Shown here one piece after another: positions 17,134-25,849 of a DNA stretch of 64,000 nt (position 1 is its first letter; each line of letters begins with the position of its first letter). The position numbers and the translations under genes are program-made. The stretch spans positions 806,001 through 870,000 of the forward strand of contig JBEYHY010000001.1 in NCBI GenBank assembly GCA_040635515.1. The letters are read 5' to 3'. Below the pieces are notes generated by a model. It did no database searches and was not told where the DNA came from. It saw nothing but the letters and a program-made list of their open reading frames with translations. Origin of the DNA: Prauserella_A sp040635515. GTDB taxonomy: Bacteria > Actinomycetota > Actinomycetes > Mycobacteriales > Pseudonocardiaceae.

Positions 17134-19356
17134 ATGAACGTAGACGACGTCGCGAACACGGTGCTGTCGGAGGCCGCGAAACAGATCGTCATCCAGACCA
17201 GCGGAGCCGTGACCGGCCGGTTGATGACGTTGTTCCGGCGCAAGCACGGCGAGGCCGGGCTCGATGCCGCCGAGGTGGAACGGCAGCTTTTCGTTATGGC
17301 CGAACGGGATCCGGCGTGGGCGGCTGAGATCGCCGGGGTGCTCGGTGAGAACGTGGCCGCGGGACCGGTGTCGTGGCCGATGCCGCCCTCGCCGTTTCGT
17401 GACCGGGACGGAGTGCTCGACAAGGTACCGGAGAGCGGCGTCTTCGTCATCGCGGGAAGGCGTGGCAGTGGGAGGACCGCGCTCGCGCAGCAGATCGCCT
17501 GGGAACGACGCGCCCGGTATCCGGGAGGAGCGCTGCTTGTCGACACCGGGCCGTTCCGTGGCGACAATGGCGAGCTGGCGATCAGCAGGGTGCAGCGGCA
17601 CATTCTGACCTACTGCGGGATCGGAGCCGGCGACCAGGCAGAACAACCAGCGGATCTTGCCGCGCAGTTCTCCTCGGCGATGGCGATCCGGCGGATCCTG
17701 CTGATTCTGCGCGGAGTCAGGACCGCGGGCGAGATCCGGCCGTTCGAACCGGGCACGCCGATGAACCTCGTGCTGGCGATCACCGGAAACCTCGGCGAGG
17801 ACCTCAGGGCAGGGTACGGGTTCCTCCTGCTCGGCGGCCTCGACAGGCCGGGCGCGTGGCGATTGCTCGCCGACAGGTGCGGCGAGGACATGCTCGCCGC
17901 CGAACCGGAATGGGCGAGCAGGTTGCTCGATCTGTGCGACGACCTTCCGGAACCGATCCTGTTCGCGGGAGGTGCCCTGACCAGGCGAACGGATACCCCG
18001 GGCGCCGTCGAGGCTCTGGTGGGGCGACTCACCTCCGCCGGGCTCGCGACGGAGTTCGACGCCGTGGAGTGCTCGCTCGCCGACACGATCGGCTCGCTGA
18101 CCCCCGCCTCGGCCGAGGCGGGGGCTCTGCTGGCTCACCACCCCGGGTTCGACTTCGACCCGGCGAGCGCGGTTGCACTGCTCGGCGATGACACTGCGGC
18201 AACCCGGAAGCTGCTCGACGCCCTCGATGACGCCGGTCTGCTGGTGACGACAACGCCGGGCAGGAGGCGGCTGCACCACGCGGTGCGGGACTACCTCCGG
18301 CCCCGTGCGGCCGCCCCCGGCGCGGCGATCGTCTCGCTCGTGAACTTCTTGCGCGACTGTGCCGTGCACGCCGACCACGAGGACAGTGCCGACCGGCTCC
18401 GCGCCTACCCGCCCGGCAGTGGGGAGCGGCCCGACGTGGGAATGGGCCTGGTCGACTATCTCGACGGCCAGCGGCACGTGCTGCTGGACGCCGCACGGGT
18501 CGCGTGGAAGAACGGCCTGCACGAGCAGGTCTGCCAGCTCGGCGGGGCACTTGAGGTACTGGTGAACAAGCGCGGCGGCGCCGAATGGTTCGTCGCGCTG
18601 AACGACGTCGTCCTGTCCTCGGCCAAGGAACGGCTGCGCGAGACGGGTACCACCGGTAGTGCGGGCGATACCGAGGCTGACGCGCGCAGGGCGATGGTCG
18701 TCAGAGCGCACGCCATGCAGGGCAGGATGTATTCGCTGCTGGGAGTTCCGGAAAGGGCGGCGGCGGAGCTGACGGCTGCCGCCGATCACCTGGCCGCGCT
18801 GCGCACACCATGGCCGGGGCTTTCCTCATCGCTGGCCGAGTTCACCGGACGGTTCCACGAGATCAGCGCCGAGCTGCGCGGTGGCGATTCCGGCGGGTTC
18901 GACGCGGCCGTCGGCTGGTTCAGCCACGCACTGGCCATCGACAGGGAGACCGGCGACTCTCGCGCCGTGCTCATTCACGCGCGGATGCTGGCCAACGTGT
19001 TCGTCGCGGCGGGAAAGCCCGAGCAGGCGGTGCCGTTGCTCGACGAAGCGGCGGCCTGCCCGGTCACCGACGCGAGAAACCTCGCGAGGGTGCACATGGT
19101 GCGCGCGAAGGCGGCCCTGCGCGGTGGCGCCGCCGAGTGGGCGGCGAGCTGGTTGCGGGAGGCACGCGCGCTGCTCGACGCCGACCGCTCCACTCACTAC
19201 GGATGGGAGCTCGCCGAACTGGAGGCGGAGCTGGCGTCGGTGACCGGGCCCGTCGAGCACGCGCGGCTGTTGTGGGGCACGCTCGCTCACCAGGCATGGC
19301 GGGTCAGTCACCCGAGGACGAACCGGTATCTGGACTGGCTGGAGCGGTTGCGGTGA
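17134..19356 (+). CDS. STAND-like protein with NB-ARC-type domain and helical-repeat C-terminus; degenerate Walker motifs
   Basis: 740 residues from the ATG at 17134, which has GGGGGAGG upstream. An N-terminal helical domain (residues 1-95) precedes a P-loop-like domain. The Walker A stretch near residue 108 reads AGRRGSGRTAL, with Arg where the catalytic Lys belongs. The Walker B strand near residue 190 reads RILLILRGV, lacking the usual Asp pair. A winged-helix part follows (ALLAHHPGFDFDPASAVALL, RRLHHAVRDYL). The last ~270 residues look like TPR-type helical pairs. The architecture is that of STAND signalling proteins, but nucleotide hydrolysis is doubtful. The 3' end overlaps the convergent GT-B-like gene by 53 bp. 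Confidence 0.78.
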   Translation: MNVDDVANTVLSEAAKQIVIQTSGAVTGRLMTLFRRKHGEAGLDAAEVERQLFVMAERDPAWAAEIAGVLGENVAAGPVSWPMPPSPFRDRDGVLDKVPESGVFVIAGRRGSGRTALAQQIAWERRARYPGGALLVDTGPFRGDNGELAISRVQRHILTYCGIGAGDQAEQPADLAAQFSSAMAIRRILLILRGVRTAGEIRPFEPGTPMNLVLAITGNLGEDLRAGYGFLLLGGLDRPGAWRLLADRCGEDMLAAEPEWASRLLDLCDDLPEPILFAGGALTRRTDTPGAVEALVGRLTSAGLATEFDAVECSLADTIGSLTPASAEAGALLAHHPGFDFDPASAVALLGDDTAATRKLLDALDDAGLLVTTTPGRRRLHHAVRDYLRPRAAAPGAAIVSLVNFLRDCAVHADHEDSADRLRAYPPGSGERPDVGMGLVDYLDGQRHVLLDAARVAWKNGLHEQVCQLGGALEVLVNKRGGAEWFVALNDVVLSSAKERLRETGTTGSAGDTEADARRAMVVRAHAMQGRMYSLLGVPERAAAELTAAADHLAALRTPWPGLSSSLAEFTGRFHEISAELRGGDSGGFDAAVGWFSHALAIDRETGDSRAVLIHARMLANVFVAAGKPEQAVPLLDEAAACPVTDARNLARVHMVRAKAALRGGAAEWAASWLREARALLDADRSTHYGWELAELEAELASVTGPVEHARLLWGTLAHQAWRVSHPRTNRYLDWLERLR

Positions 19357-20989
19357 CCGTGAAGCACCGGTCGCCGAGCCGGAACCGGTCGTCGCGGGGC
19401 AGCCGCCCGCCCTGGCTCAGCCGCACGTAGGCGAGCGAGGCTACGAGCAGCGGATCGGTACGAGTCGTGCCGGGAGCCGCGTGCACGGTGTACTCGGTGG
19501 CAGGGGTGTCCCTCGTCATGAGTACACATCGGTCAGGGCCGGAGACGGCGGCCACGATCCGTGCGTGCGGCCACCGGCGCAGCGCCTCCGCCGCGGCACG
19601 GGGAAAGTCGTCCTCCCGCAGGTACAGCACATCCGCTGCCTCCACCTCGGACAGCCGGGCCGTTTCGATGTGTGCCGTTCTGTGCTGATAGTCGAGGGTT
19701 TCGTCCGCGGGCCCTGCCGGAAACCGGCGCAACGCGACCCCGTGGCCGCCGGGCGTGCCCGCCACCAGGTACGCGGTGACCGGCGTCGTCTCCGGTGTCA
19801 CGGCCGGTATCGGCGAGGTACGCGCGGGCGCCTGTGGCTCGGGGAGCCGCAGCAGCTCGTACAGGACACGGCGCAACACGACGCTCGCACCGCCAGGATT
19901 GTCCACCGCCTGTTTCACGACCGGCGCGAAACCGGTTGGCGTGTAGCCGTGGACGGCCGCGTCGAGCTGGGATGCCAGGTCCCGTCGCGAGTCGAGTGCG
20001 GGAGCGACACCGGCGAGCGCGGCCATGGCGGAGCCCGCGACCGTGGTGTCCTCGCCGCCGCCGGCCAGCAGCAGTGGCGTGCCGGTCGCCGCCGCGTACA
20101 CCGAGAGGCTCCCCCTGTCCGACACCACGAGGTCGGCGGCGAGCAGTGCGGCATGCCACCCCGCGCCCTCGGGCAGCAGGCACAGGCCGTGTTCCCTCGC
20201 CCGGGACAACCAGGACCGCACCTGCCACGGTCCGTGCGCCCACACACCCGCGTGCAGGGACAGTGCCACCTGGTACTCGTCGGCCGGAAGGCAGGCGAGC
20301 AGCCGTTCCGGCAGTGCCGGGTCCGTTCCGAACAGTGACCTGGGCCCCCAGGTCGAGGCCAGCAGCACCAGCGTGCGGTTCCCGGTGCCGAACGCGCGGC
20401 GATAGTGGCCCGCACGGTGCCGGTTGGCGAGCAGCCGGTCGAGCGTGACATCGCCTGCCACGACCCCGCGGCCGGCGGCCGGTGGACACGCGCGCGCCAG
20501 CAGATCTCGTTGCTGGGAGTGCGAAAGCACGATAGCCGACGGGATCACGCGCTCACCCCGCACGAGGCGCTCCGGGTTCATGCCGGCGATCGTCGAGGTG
20601 CCGGGGTAGTACTTCTGATAGCCGAGACCGTGCGGCAGCAGGACAACCGGGGCATTGAGCCGGTGCAGGTCGTCGTTCTCACTGGCGGCCAGCGCCAGAT
20701 CGAACTCGCGTGAGCAGGCCAGCTCCCACGGGATCACGGGTGCTTCGAGGTTCTCGATCGCGCCGGCGAGGCCGGCGGCGAAGACCGCGGAACGGCCGGG
20801 ATCGTGAGTAAAAACGACCTGGATCCTCCGGTCGTCGTCGAACACGGCGAGTACGTCCCGCAGGTGCGCGACGGTGGTCGCGGTGCGCACGACCACCAGG
20901 ACGGTGCGGTCGTGCCCGGTCGTGCGCCAGGTGCGGAAGCTTTCCTCGACGGTGACCTTGGTGAAATCAGGACGGGGGGGGGGTGCCAC
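19304..20989 (-). CDS. GT-B-like protein (CDP-glycerol phosphotransferase/glycosyltransferase fold), function unknown
   Basis: 561 residues from the GTG at 20989; the open frame continues upstream to 21151 but this GTG is the last sensible start before the conserved part. A Rossmann-like N-terminal half includes RTVLVVVRTATTVAHLRDVL and PVVLLPHGLGYQKYYPGTST. A second half has NRTLVLLASTWGPRSLFGTD and DLVVSDRGSLSVYAAATGTP, typical of TagF-like and UDP-GlcNAc-epimerase-like GT-B folds. The last ~160 residues form a separate domain. A run of ten C directly follows GTG GCA, so one slipped base would change the frame of the whole protein. Confidence 0.68.
   Translation of the reverse strand: MAPPPRPDFTKVTVEESFRTWRTTGHDRTVLVVVRTATTVAHLRDVLAVFDDDRRIQVVFTHDPGRSAVFAAGLAGAIENLEAPVIPWELACSREFDLALAASENDDLHRLNAPVVLLPHGLGYQKYYPGTSTIAGMNPERLVRGERVIPSAIVLSHSQQRDLLARACPPAAGRGVVAGDVTLDRLLANRHRAGHYRRAFGTGNRTLVLLASTWGPRSLFGTDPALPERLLACLPADEYQVALSLHAGVWAHGPWQVRSWLSRAREHGLCLLPEGAGWHAALLAADLVVSDRGSLSVYAAATGTPLLLAGGGEDTTVAGSAMAALAGVAPALDSRRDLASQLDAAVHGYTPTGFAPVVKQAVDNPGGASVVLRRVLYELLRLPEPQAPARTSPIPAVTPETTPVTAYLVAGTPGGHGVALRRFPAGPADETLDYQHRTAHIETARLSEVEAADVLYLREDDFPRAAAEALRRWPHARIVAAVSGPDRCVLMTRDTPATEYTVHAAPGTTRTDPLLVASLAYVRLSQGGRLPRDDRFRLGDRCFTVTATAPASPDTGSSSGD
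20974..20983. repeat. Ten-base G/C homopolymer at the second to sixth codons of a gene
   Basis: Ten consecutive G on the + strand (ten C in the coding sense), beginning three bases after the GTG start codon of the GT-B-like gene. It is the longest homopolymer I noticed in the window. Confidence 0.85.
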
Positions 20990-21251
20990 TATTCGCCTCG
21001 CCGCCCCTGTGGCGTGCTGAGCTGGCTGATCGAGGTGGCGAGCATGCCCCGAGGCTACGCAACCCGTTACCACGAGTGAAACGAGGCTCTGTTGCCGGGC
21101 CGATCGGAATATCCACAATGGACTGATGTGGTGTCGGGCCGGTGACGCCACGGCACGACTCGCGCACTGATCGCGGCAGCGGAGCCCCGGTCACGCCCGA
21201 CCGGGGTGTCTCGGCCGTGCGCGGCGGCGCGTCCCGGCGCACGATACGGGG

Positions 21252-22703
21252 ATGGAGACCTCAGGGCTGACCCGAGCCGAACGCGCCGCGCGGGGCAAGG
21301 CCGCTCGCGCTGCCGCCCCGCGATCGAGCCATGCCGAGTTCGCTCGCGGCGCGGGGGATCCTTCGCCACTGACGCTGCTGGCGGAACAGGACGAGACACG
21401 CGTCCCCGAGCTGCTGCCGATCAGGTACGACAGGATGGCCGTGTCCGCGTTCACCTACTTCCGGGGCGCCGCGCTGCCGATGGCAGCCGATCTCGCCCGC
21501 ACCCCGCGCACGGGACTTGAGGTGCAGGTGTGTGGTGACGCGCACCTGATGAACTTCGGCCTCTTCGCCTCGCCTGAACGGCGCATGGTGTTCGACATCA
21601 ACGATTTCGACGAGACCCTGCGGGGACCGTGGGAGTGGGACGTCAAGCGCCTCGCGGCGAGCCTGGAGATCGCGGCGAGGGACAACGGTTTCCCCGCGAA
21701 GCGGCGCGCGGGCATCGTGGTCTCGGCCGTCGCCGAGTACCGCCGTGCGATGAGGGAATTCTCGGGCTGGACGGCGTTGCGCGTGTGGTACGCGCACGCC
21801 GACGTCCGGGAGATCAAGGCGATGTACGCGGACAAGCTCGGCGCGTCCCGGCGCGAGAGCCTTGCCAGGGATGTTCGCAAGGCGGGCGCGAGGAGCAACC
21901 TCGGCGCGTTGCGGAGGTTCGCGCACGTGCGGGAGGGCCGGTTGCGCATCGCGGCGGAGCCACCGCTGATCGTGCCCGTCGACCAGCTCACCGGGCCCGG
22001 GGCCGGTGAGCAGCCCGCGGAGCTGACCGCGATGCTCGGCGAGATCCTCGCCTCCTACCGGGACACGCTGGAGCCGGAGCGCAGGGCGGTGCTCGACCGT
22101 TACCGGTACGTCGATCTGGCCCGCAAGGTCGTCGGTGTCGGAAGCGTGGGGACCCGGTGCTGGATGGCGTTGCTGCTCGGTAACGACGAGCGCGATCCGC
22201 TGTTCCTGCAGGCGAAGGAGGCCGGCCCTTCCGTGCTGGAGCGGTTCGTGGGCCGCAGCCGCTACCGCAATGCGGGCAAGCGGGTCGTCGTGGGGCAGCG
22301 GCTGATGCAGACGGTGAGCGACGTTTTCCTCGGCTGGGTGCGCGCCGACTCTTTCGACGGCGGCCGGAGGGACTTCTACTTCCGGCAGCTCAGGGATGGC
22401 AAGGGCAGCGCCGATGTCGAGTCGATGACACCGAAGGGCATGCTGGCCTACGGGAGACTGTGCGGCTGGACGCTGGCGCGGGCGCACGCGAGGACTGGCG
22501 ATCCGGTCGCGCTGGCCGCCTACCTCGGTTCCGGGACCCGGTTCGACAACGCGGTCGGGGAGTTCGCGCGCGGCTACGCCGATCAGAACGAACGCGACCA
22601 TGCCGTGCTGCGCAAGCGGATCGCCGCCGGCGCCATTGCCACGGCCTCGGAGCAGGGATCGGCTCGACGGTGCCGGACCGGGGCGCCTCAGCCGGACCGA
22701 TAG
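21252..22703 (+). CDS. DUF2252 family protein
   Basis: 483 residues from ATG. DUF2252 hallmarks are visible: RVPELLPIRYDRMAVSAFTY, FYRG-like FRGAALPMAADLA, VCGDAHLMNFGLFASPERRM, VFDINDFDETLRGPWEWDVK, RLAASLEIAARDNGF, and GTRCWMALLLGNDERDPLFL. The family resembles kinase-like or aminoglycoside-phosphotransferase-like folds but its biochemical activity is not established. TACGGGG lies just before the start; no Shine-Dalgarno. The 3' end overlaps the convergent DUF5313 gene by 16 bp. Confidence 0.88.
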   Translation: METSGLTRAERAARGKAARAAAPRSSHAEFARGAGDPSPLTLLAEQDETRVPELLPIRYDRMAVSAFTYFRGAALPMAADLARTPRTGLEVQVCGDAHLMNFGLFASPERRMVFDINDFDETLRGPWEWDVKRLAASLEIAARDNGFPAKRRAGIVVSAVAEYRRAMREFSGWTALRVWYAHADVREIKAMYADKLGASRRESLARDVRKAGARSNLGALRRFAHVREGRLRIAAEPPLIVPVDQLTGPGAGEQPAELTAMLGEILASYRDTLEPERRAVLDRYRYVDLARKVVGVGSVGTRCWMALLLGNDERDPLFLQAKEAGPSVLERFVGRSRYRNAGKRVVVGQRLMQTVSDVFLGWVRADSFDGGRRDFYFRQLRDGKGSADVESMTPKGMLAYGRLCGWTLARAHARTGDPVALAAYLGSGTRFDNAVGEFARGYADQNERDHAVLRKRIAAGAIATASEQGSARRCRTGAPQPDR

Positions 22704-23083
22704 CGGGCGAGATAGCGTTCGTGAGCGGATTGCCGCCCCTCGGCCCTTGCCGCCGCGCGGGTCCGGCGCCCGGTGCCGTAGGGGTAGCCGTGTTTGGTGA
22801 GCCGGTTCTCCGCGCCTTCCTCCGCGTAGGCGAACGAGTAGAAGTAGCCGACGAGCGCCGCCATCAGCACCAGGGGAAGCCGCAGGCCCAGCGGACCGGG
22901 CAGCAGCAGCCACACCGAGCACAGCGGGGCAAGCATCACGGTGGAACGGCACGCGTGCCGCCACATCCAGGCGCGGGTGGTGAGATCGTGCAGCACCCAG
23001 GCGCGGTGGGCGGCGGGCAGTCGCCCACCGAGTGCGTACCAGACCCAGCGTGCGGGGCCGGGTCGTACTCGTTCGCTCGCCAT
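22688..23083 (-). CDS. DUF5313 family membrane protein
   Basis: 131 residues from the ATG at 23083. It matches the actinobacterial DUF5313 layout: RPGPARWVWYALGGRLPAAH, then WVLHDLTTRAWMWRHACRS, two membrane helices (VMLAPLCSVWLLLPGPLGLR, LPLVLMAALVGYFYSFAYAE) and a basic tail (LTKHGYPYGTGRRTRAAARA). Function unknown. It diverges from a MarR gene, and a 27-bp palindrome lies at its start codon, so MarR repression is likely. Confidence 0.8.
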   Translation of the reverse strand: MASERVRPGPARWVWYALGGRLPAAHRAWVLHDLTTRAWMWRHACRSTVMLAPLCSVWLLLPGPLGLRLPLVLMAALVGYFYSFAYAEEGAENRLTKHGYPYGTGRRTRAAARAEGRQSAHERYLARYRSG

Positions 23084-23085
23084 GT

Positions 23086-23112
23086 TTAGTACACTAACAG
23101 TTAATGTACTAA
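23086..23112. promoter_or_regulatory. 27-bp near-perfect palindrome, probable MarR operator
   Basis: TTAGTACACTAAC and GTTAATGTACTAA flank a central A; 12 of 13 arm positions pair. It lies between the divergent DUF5313 and MarR starts, 3 bp from the former and 16 bp from the latter, so binding would block both promoters. Confidence 0.8.
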
Positions 23113-23127
23113 GTAATCTAGGATGGT

Positions 23128-23589
23128 GTGATGCGGATCGACCTGGGTGAGGACCCGCTGGCGCTCGACCGGCAGGTGTGCTTCGCGCTGTCCGTCGCCT
23201 CGCGCAGCGTGATCGCGATCTACCGGCCACTGCTCAAACCCTATGGGCTCACGCATCCGCAGTATCTCGTCCTGCTCGCGCTGTGGGACTCCGCGCCGCG
23301 CACGGTGAGGGACCTTTCCGACGTCCTGCGCGCCGAGCCGGCCACGCTTTCGCCGCTGCTCAAACGGCTGGAGACACTCGGCTACGTGAGCAGGGGGAGG
23401 GGCAGGACCGACGAACGCACCCTCACCGTCGACCTGACCGAGAAGGGCAGGGCGCTGCGAGTGGAGGCGGAGAAGATCCCCTACCGCGTCGTGGAGACAC
23501 TCGGCATGGAAGTGTCCGAACTGGAGCAATTGCACGCCGTGCTCGGCAAGGTCATCGCGGCCACGGACAGGGCGGGCGTGCGGAGCTGA
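23128..23589 (+). CDS. MarR family transcriptional regulator
   Basis: 153 residues from GTG 23128 (ATG at 23131 also in frame). Winged-helix features: LCFALSVAS-type first helix (LDRQVCFALSVASRSVIAIY), the LTHPQYLVLLALWDSAPRTV segment, recognition helix ATLSPLLKRLETLGYVSRGR, and wing GRTDERTLTVDLTEKGRALR. The cysteine in RQVCFAL matches the position of the redox Cys in OhrR-type MarR proteins, so peroxide sensing is possible. The palindrome just upstream is its likely autoregulatory site. TAATCT (23114-23119) may be its -10. Confidence 0.88.
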   Translation: MMRIDLGEDPLALDRQVCFALSVASRSVIAIYRPLLKPYGLTHPQYLVLLALWDSAPRTVRDLSDVLRAEPATLSPLLKRLETLGYVSRGRGRTDERTLTVDLTEKGRALRVEAEKIPYRVVETLGMEVSELEQLHAVLGKVIAATDRAGVRS

Positions 23590-23683
23590 CCGCCACAGGT
23601 CCGTTGTGGACCGGAAGCCCCCGTCGCCGACATTCCGGTCGCACGTTCGGAGGACAATCTCGGTGCGGCCCGGCGGGTGTGCC

Positions 23684-23695
23684 TAGGTTCGTGGC
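23684..23695 (+). promoter_or_regulatory. Putative leaderless -10 element of the TRIC gene
   Basis: TAGGTT (23684-23689) lies six bases before the ATG at 23696; no ribosome site is seen. Confidence 0.4.
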
Positions 23696-24475
23696 ATGTC
23701 CACGGTCGTCGCGATGCAGGATGCCGCATCGACCGGCATCGACGTGGCCACCCGCTATCTCGATCTCGCGGGAGTCCTCGCGTGCGCGCTGCTCGGCGGC
23801 GCCGTCGCCCGCGCGGAGCGACTGGACCTGTTCGGCTTCATCGTCGTCGGCATCGTCTCGGGGCTGGGTGGCGGTGTGATCAGGGACGTGCTGCTGCAGC
23901 ACGGACCGCCCGTCGCGCTCACCGACTACGCCTACCTGCCGACCGCGCTCGCCGGTGCGCTCATCGCGTTCGTGATCAGTACGAGCCAGGAGACCTGGGA
24001 CCGGCTGTTCACCGTGCTGGACGCCGCCGTCATCGGATTCTGGTCGGTGACGGGAGCACAGAAAACGCTGGCAGCCGGGTTGAGCTGGCTCCCGGCGATC
24101 CTGCTCGGCACCGTCACCGCCGTCGGCGGCGGGGCGACGAGGGATGTGCTGCTCGGCAGGATTCCCGCGGTTTTCGGCGGCAATGCCCTCTACGCCACGG
24201 TCGCCGCCGCGACGGCGACCGTGATGGTGGTCTGTTCCTACCTCGGGCTCCCCGTCGCCGGAATCGTCGGGGGAATCCTGTTCGCGCTCGTGTTCCGGCT
24301 CGTCGCGGTGCGGCGAGGATGGAGCCTGCCCAACGGGAGGGACTGGCAGCCGCATTCGCGGCTTGCCGCGATTATGCGCGGGGGAGCGCGCACCGCGCGG
24401 CGCGGCCCCGCGTCCTGGCAACGCTACCGCGCGCGGCGCGACCGCAACCGCGGCGAGGAGCCCGGACAGAGCTAA
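23696..24475 (+). CDS. TRIC cation channel family protein (UPF0126)
   Basis: 259 residues. Two related halves, each with three membrane helices and the glycine-rich signature: VSGLGGGVIRDVLLQHGPPV near residue 60 and VTAVGGGATRDVLLGRIPAV near residue 145. This pattern is diagnostic of prokaryotic TRIC trimeric monovalent-cation channels. The C-terminus is a basic tail rich in Arg (ARTARRGPASWQRYRARRDR). The ion is probably K+ by family analogy. It precedes rtcB by 90 bp on the same strand. Confidence 0.9.
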   Translation: MSTVVAMQDAASTGIDVATRYLDLAGVLACALLGGAVARAERLDLFGFIVVGIVSGLGGGVIRDVLLQHGPPVALTDYAYLPTALAGALIAFVISTSQETWDRLFTVLDAAVIGFWSVTGAQKTLAAGLSWLPAILLGTVTAVGGGATRDVLLGRIPAVFGGNALYATVAAATATVMVVCSYLGLPVAGIVGGILFALVFRLVAVRRGWSLPNGRDWQPHSRLAAIMRGGARTARRGPASWQRYRARRDRNRGEEPGQS

Positions 24476-24564
24476 CGGTATGGGCGGTCCCGCGAAAACC
24501 GTTGGCGGGCAAGGCGGTCCGAGCGGCATCCTTGGCTTCGCCGCAACGTGGGAAGGACGATGAC

Positions 24565-25755
24565 ATGCATACGGCTGTGGAAGGCGCGAGGGTGCCGATC
24601 CGGATGTGGGCCGACCCTGCCTCCGTCGAGGACGAGGCGATGCGCCAGCTGCACAACGTCGCGAACCTGCCATGGGTGCACGGGCTGGCCGTGATGCCGG
24701 ATGTCCACTATGGAAAGGGCGCGACCGTCGGCAGTGTCATCGCGATGAGCAAAGCCGTGTCGCCCGCGGCGGTCGGCGTCGACATCGGCTGTGGCATGAG
24801 CGCCGTGCGGACGTCGTTGACGGCGAGCGACCTTCCCGATGACCTGGGCCGCCTGCGCGGGCGCATCGAGGCCGCGGTTCCGGTCGGCTTCGCGGCGCAC
24901 CGGAATCCCGTCGACCCGGCAAGGGTGCCGGGAACCGGCGGCTGGGCACCGTTCTGGGACCGATTCGCCGGCCTTCACACCGGCGTTCAGCCGATGTACG
25001 AGCGGGCGAGGAAGCAGATCGGCAGCCTCGGCGGCGGCAACCATTTCATCGAGGTGTGCCTCGAACAGGGCGGCGACGACGAGGGCAGGGTGTGGCTGAT
25101 GCTGCATTCCGGTTCGCGGGGGATCGGCAACGAACTGGCCAAACGGCACATCGACATCGCGAGGAAGCTGCCGCACAACGCGAACCTCGTCGACCGCGAC
25201 CTCGCCGTCTTCGTCGCGGACACTCCGGAGATGGCTGCCTACCGCAGGGACCTGTTCTGGGCACAGGAGTACGCGGCGCGCAACAGGGCCACGATGCTCG
25301 CGCTCGTCCAGCGCGCACTGGCCGAGACTGTCGCGGGAACGCGGTTCGACGCGCCGATCGGGTGTCACCACAACTACGTCGCCGAGGAGCGGCACGAGGG
25401 CGTCGATGTGCTGGTGACCCGCAAGGGCGCGATCAGGGCCGGGCGCGGCGAACTCGGGATCATCCCGGGCAGCATGGGAACGGGCTCCTACATCGTGCGC
25501 GGGCTCGGCAACGAGAGTTCGTTCCTGTCCGCTTCGCACGGTGCGGGGCGCCGGATGTCGCGGACCAGGGCGCGCAAGACCTTCACCGCGCACGACCTCG
25601 TCGAGCAGACCTCGGGTGTCGAGTGCAGGAAGGACACCGGAGTCGTCGACGAGATTCCCGCCGCCTACAAGGACATCGATTCGGTGATCGCGGCCCAGGC
25701 CGACCTGGTCGAGGTCGTTGCCTCGCTCAAGCAGGTGGTGTGCGTGAAGGGCTGA
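24565..25755 (+). CDS. rtcB: RNA-splicing ligase RtcB
   Basis: 396 residues from the ATG at 24565, with GGAAGGA upstream. All RtcB signatures are present: MPDVHYGKGATVGSV, VGVDIGCGMSAVRTS with the metal-binding Cys, GSLGGGNHFIEVCLEQG, MLHSGSRGIGNELAKRHI, GCHHNYVAEERHEG, GIIPGSMGTGSYIVRG, and SASHGAGRRMSR holding the His that is guanylylated. The enzyme joins 2',3'-cyclic phosphate (or 3'-P) to 5'-OH RNA ends using GTP and Mn2+. No archease or RtcA/RtcR gene is adjacent. It is monocistronic or follows the TRIC gene. Confidence 0.95.
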   Translation: MHTAVEGARVPIRMWADPASVEDEAMRQLHNVANLPWVHGLAVMPDVHYGKGATVGSVIAMSKAVSPAAVGVDIGCGMSAVRTSLTASDLPDDLGRLRGRIEAAVPVGFAAHRNPVDPARVPGTGGWAPFWDRFAGLHTGVQPMYERARKQIGSLGGGNHFIEVCLEQGGDDEGRVWLMLHSGSRGIGNELAKRHIDIARKLPHNANLVDRDLAVFVADTPEMAAYRRDLFWAQEYAARNRATMLALVQRALAETVAGTRFDAPIGCHHNYVAEERHEGVDVLVTRKGAIRAGRGELGIIPGSMGTGSYIVRGLGNESSFLSASHGAGRRMSRTRARKTFTAHDLVEQTSGVECRKDTGVVDEIPAAYKDIDSVIAAQADLVEVVASLKQVVCVKG

Positions 25756-25849
25756 TCCGGCGTGCCTCGCGGTCAAGGAGGCCGCGAGGCTCGTACGCTG
25801 GCGGCCACGTTCGCTCAGCCGACCACCATCGCCGAAAGGGAGCCCGTTC

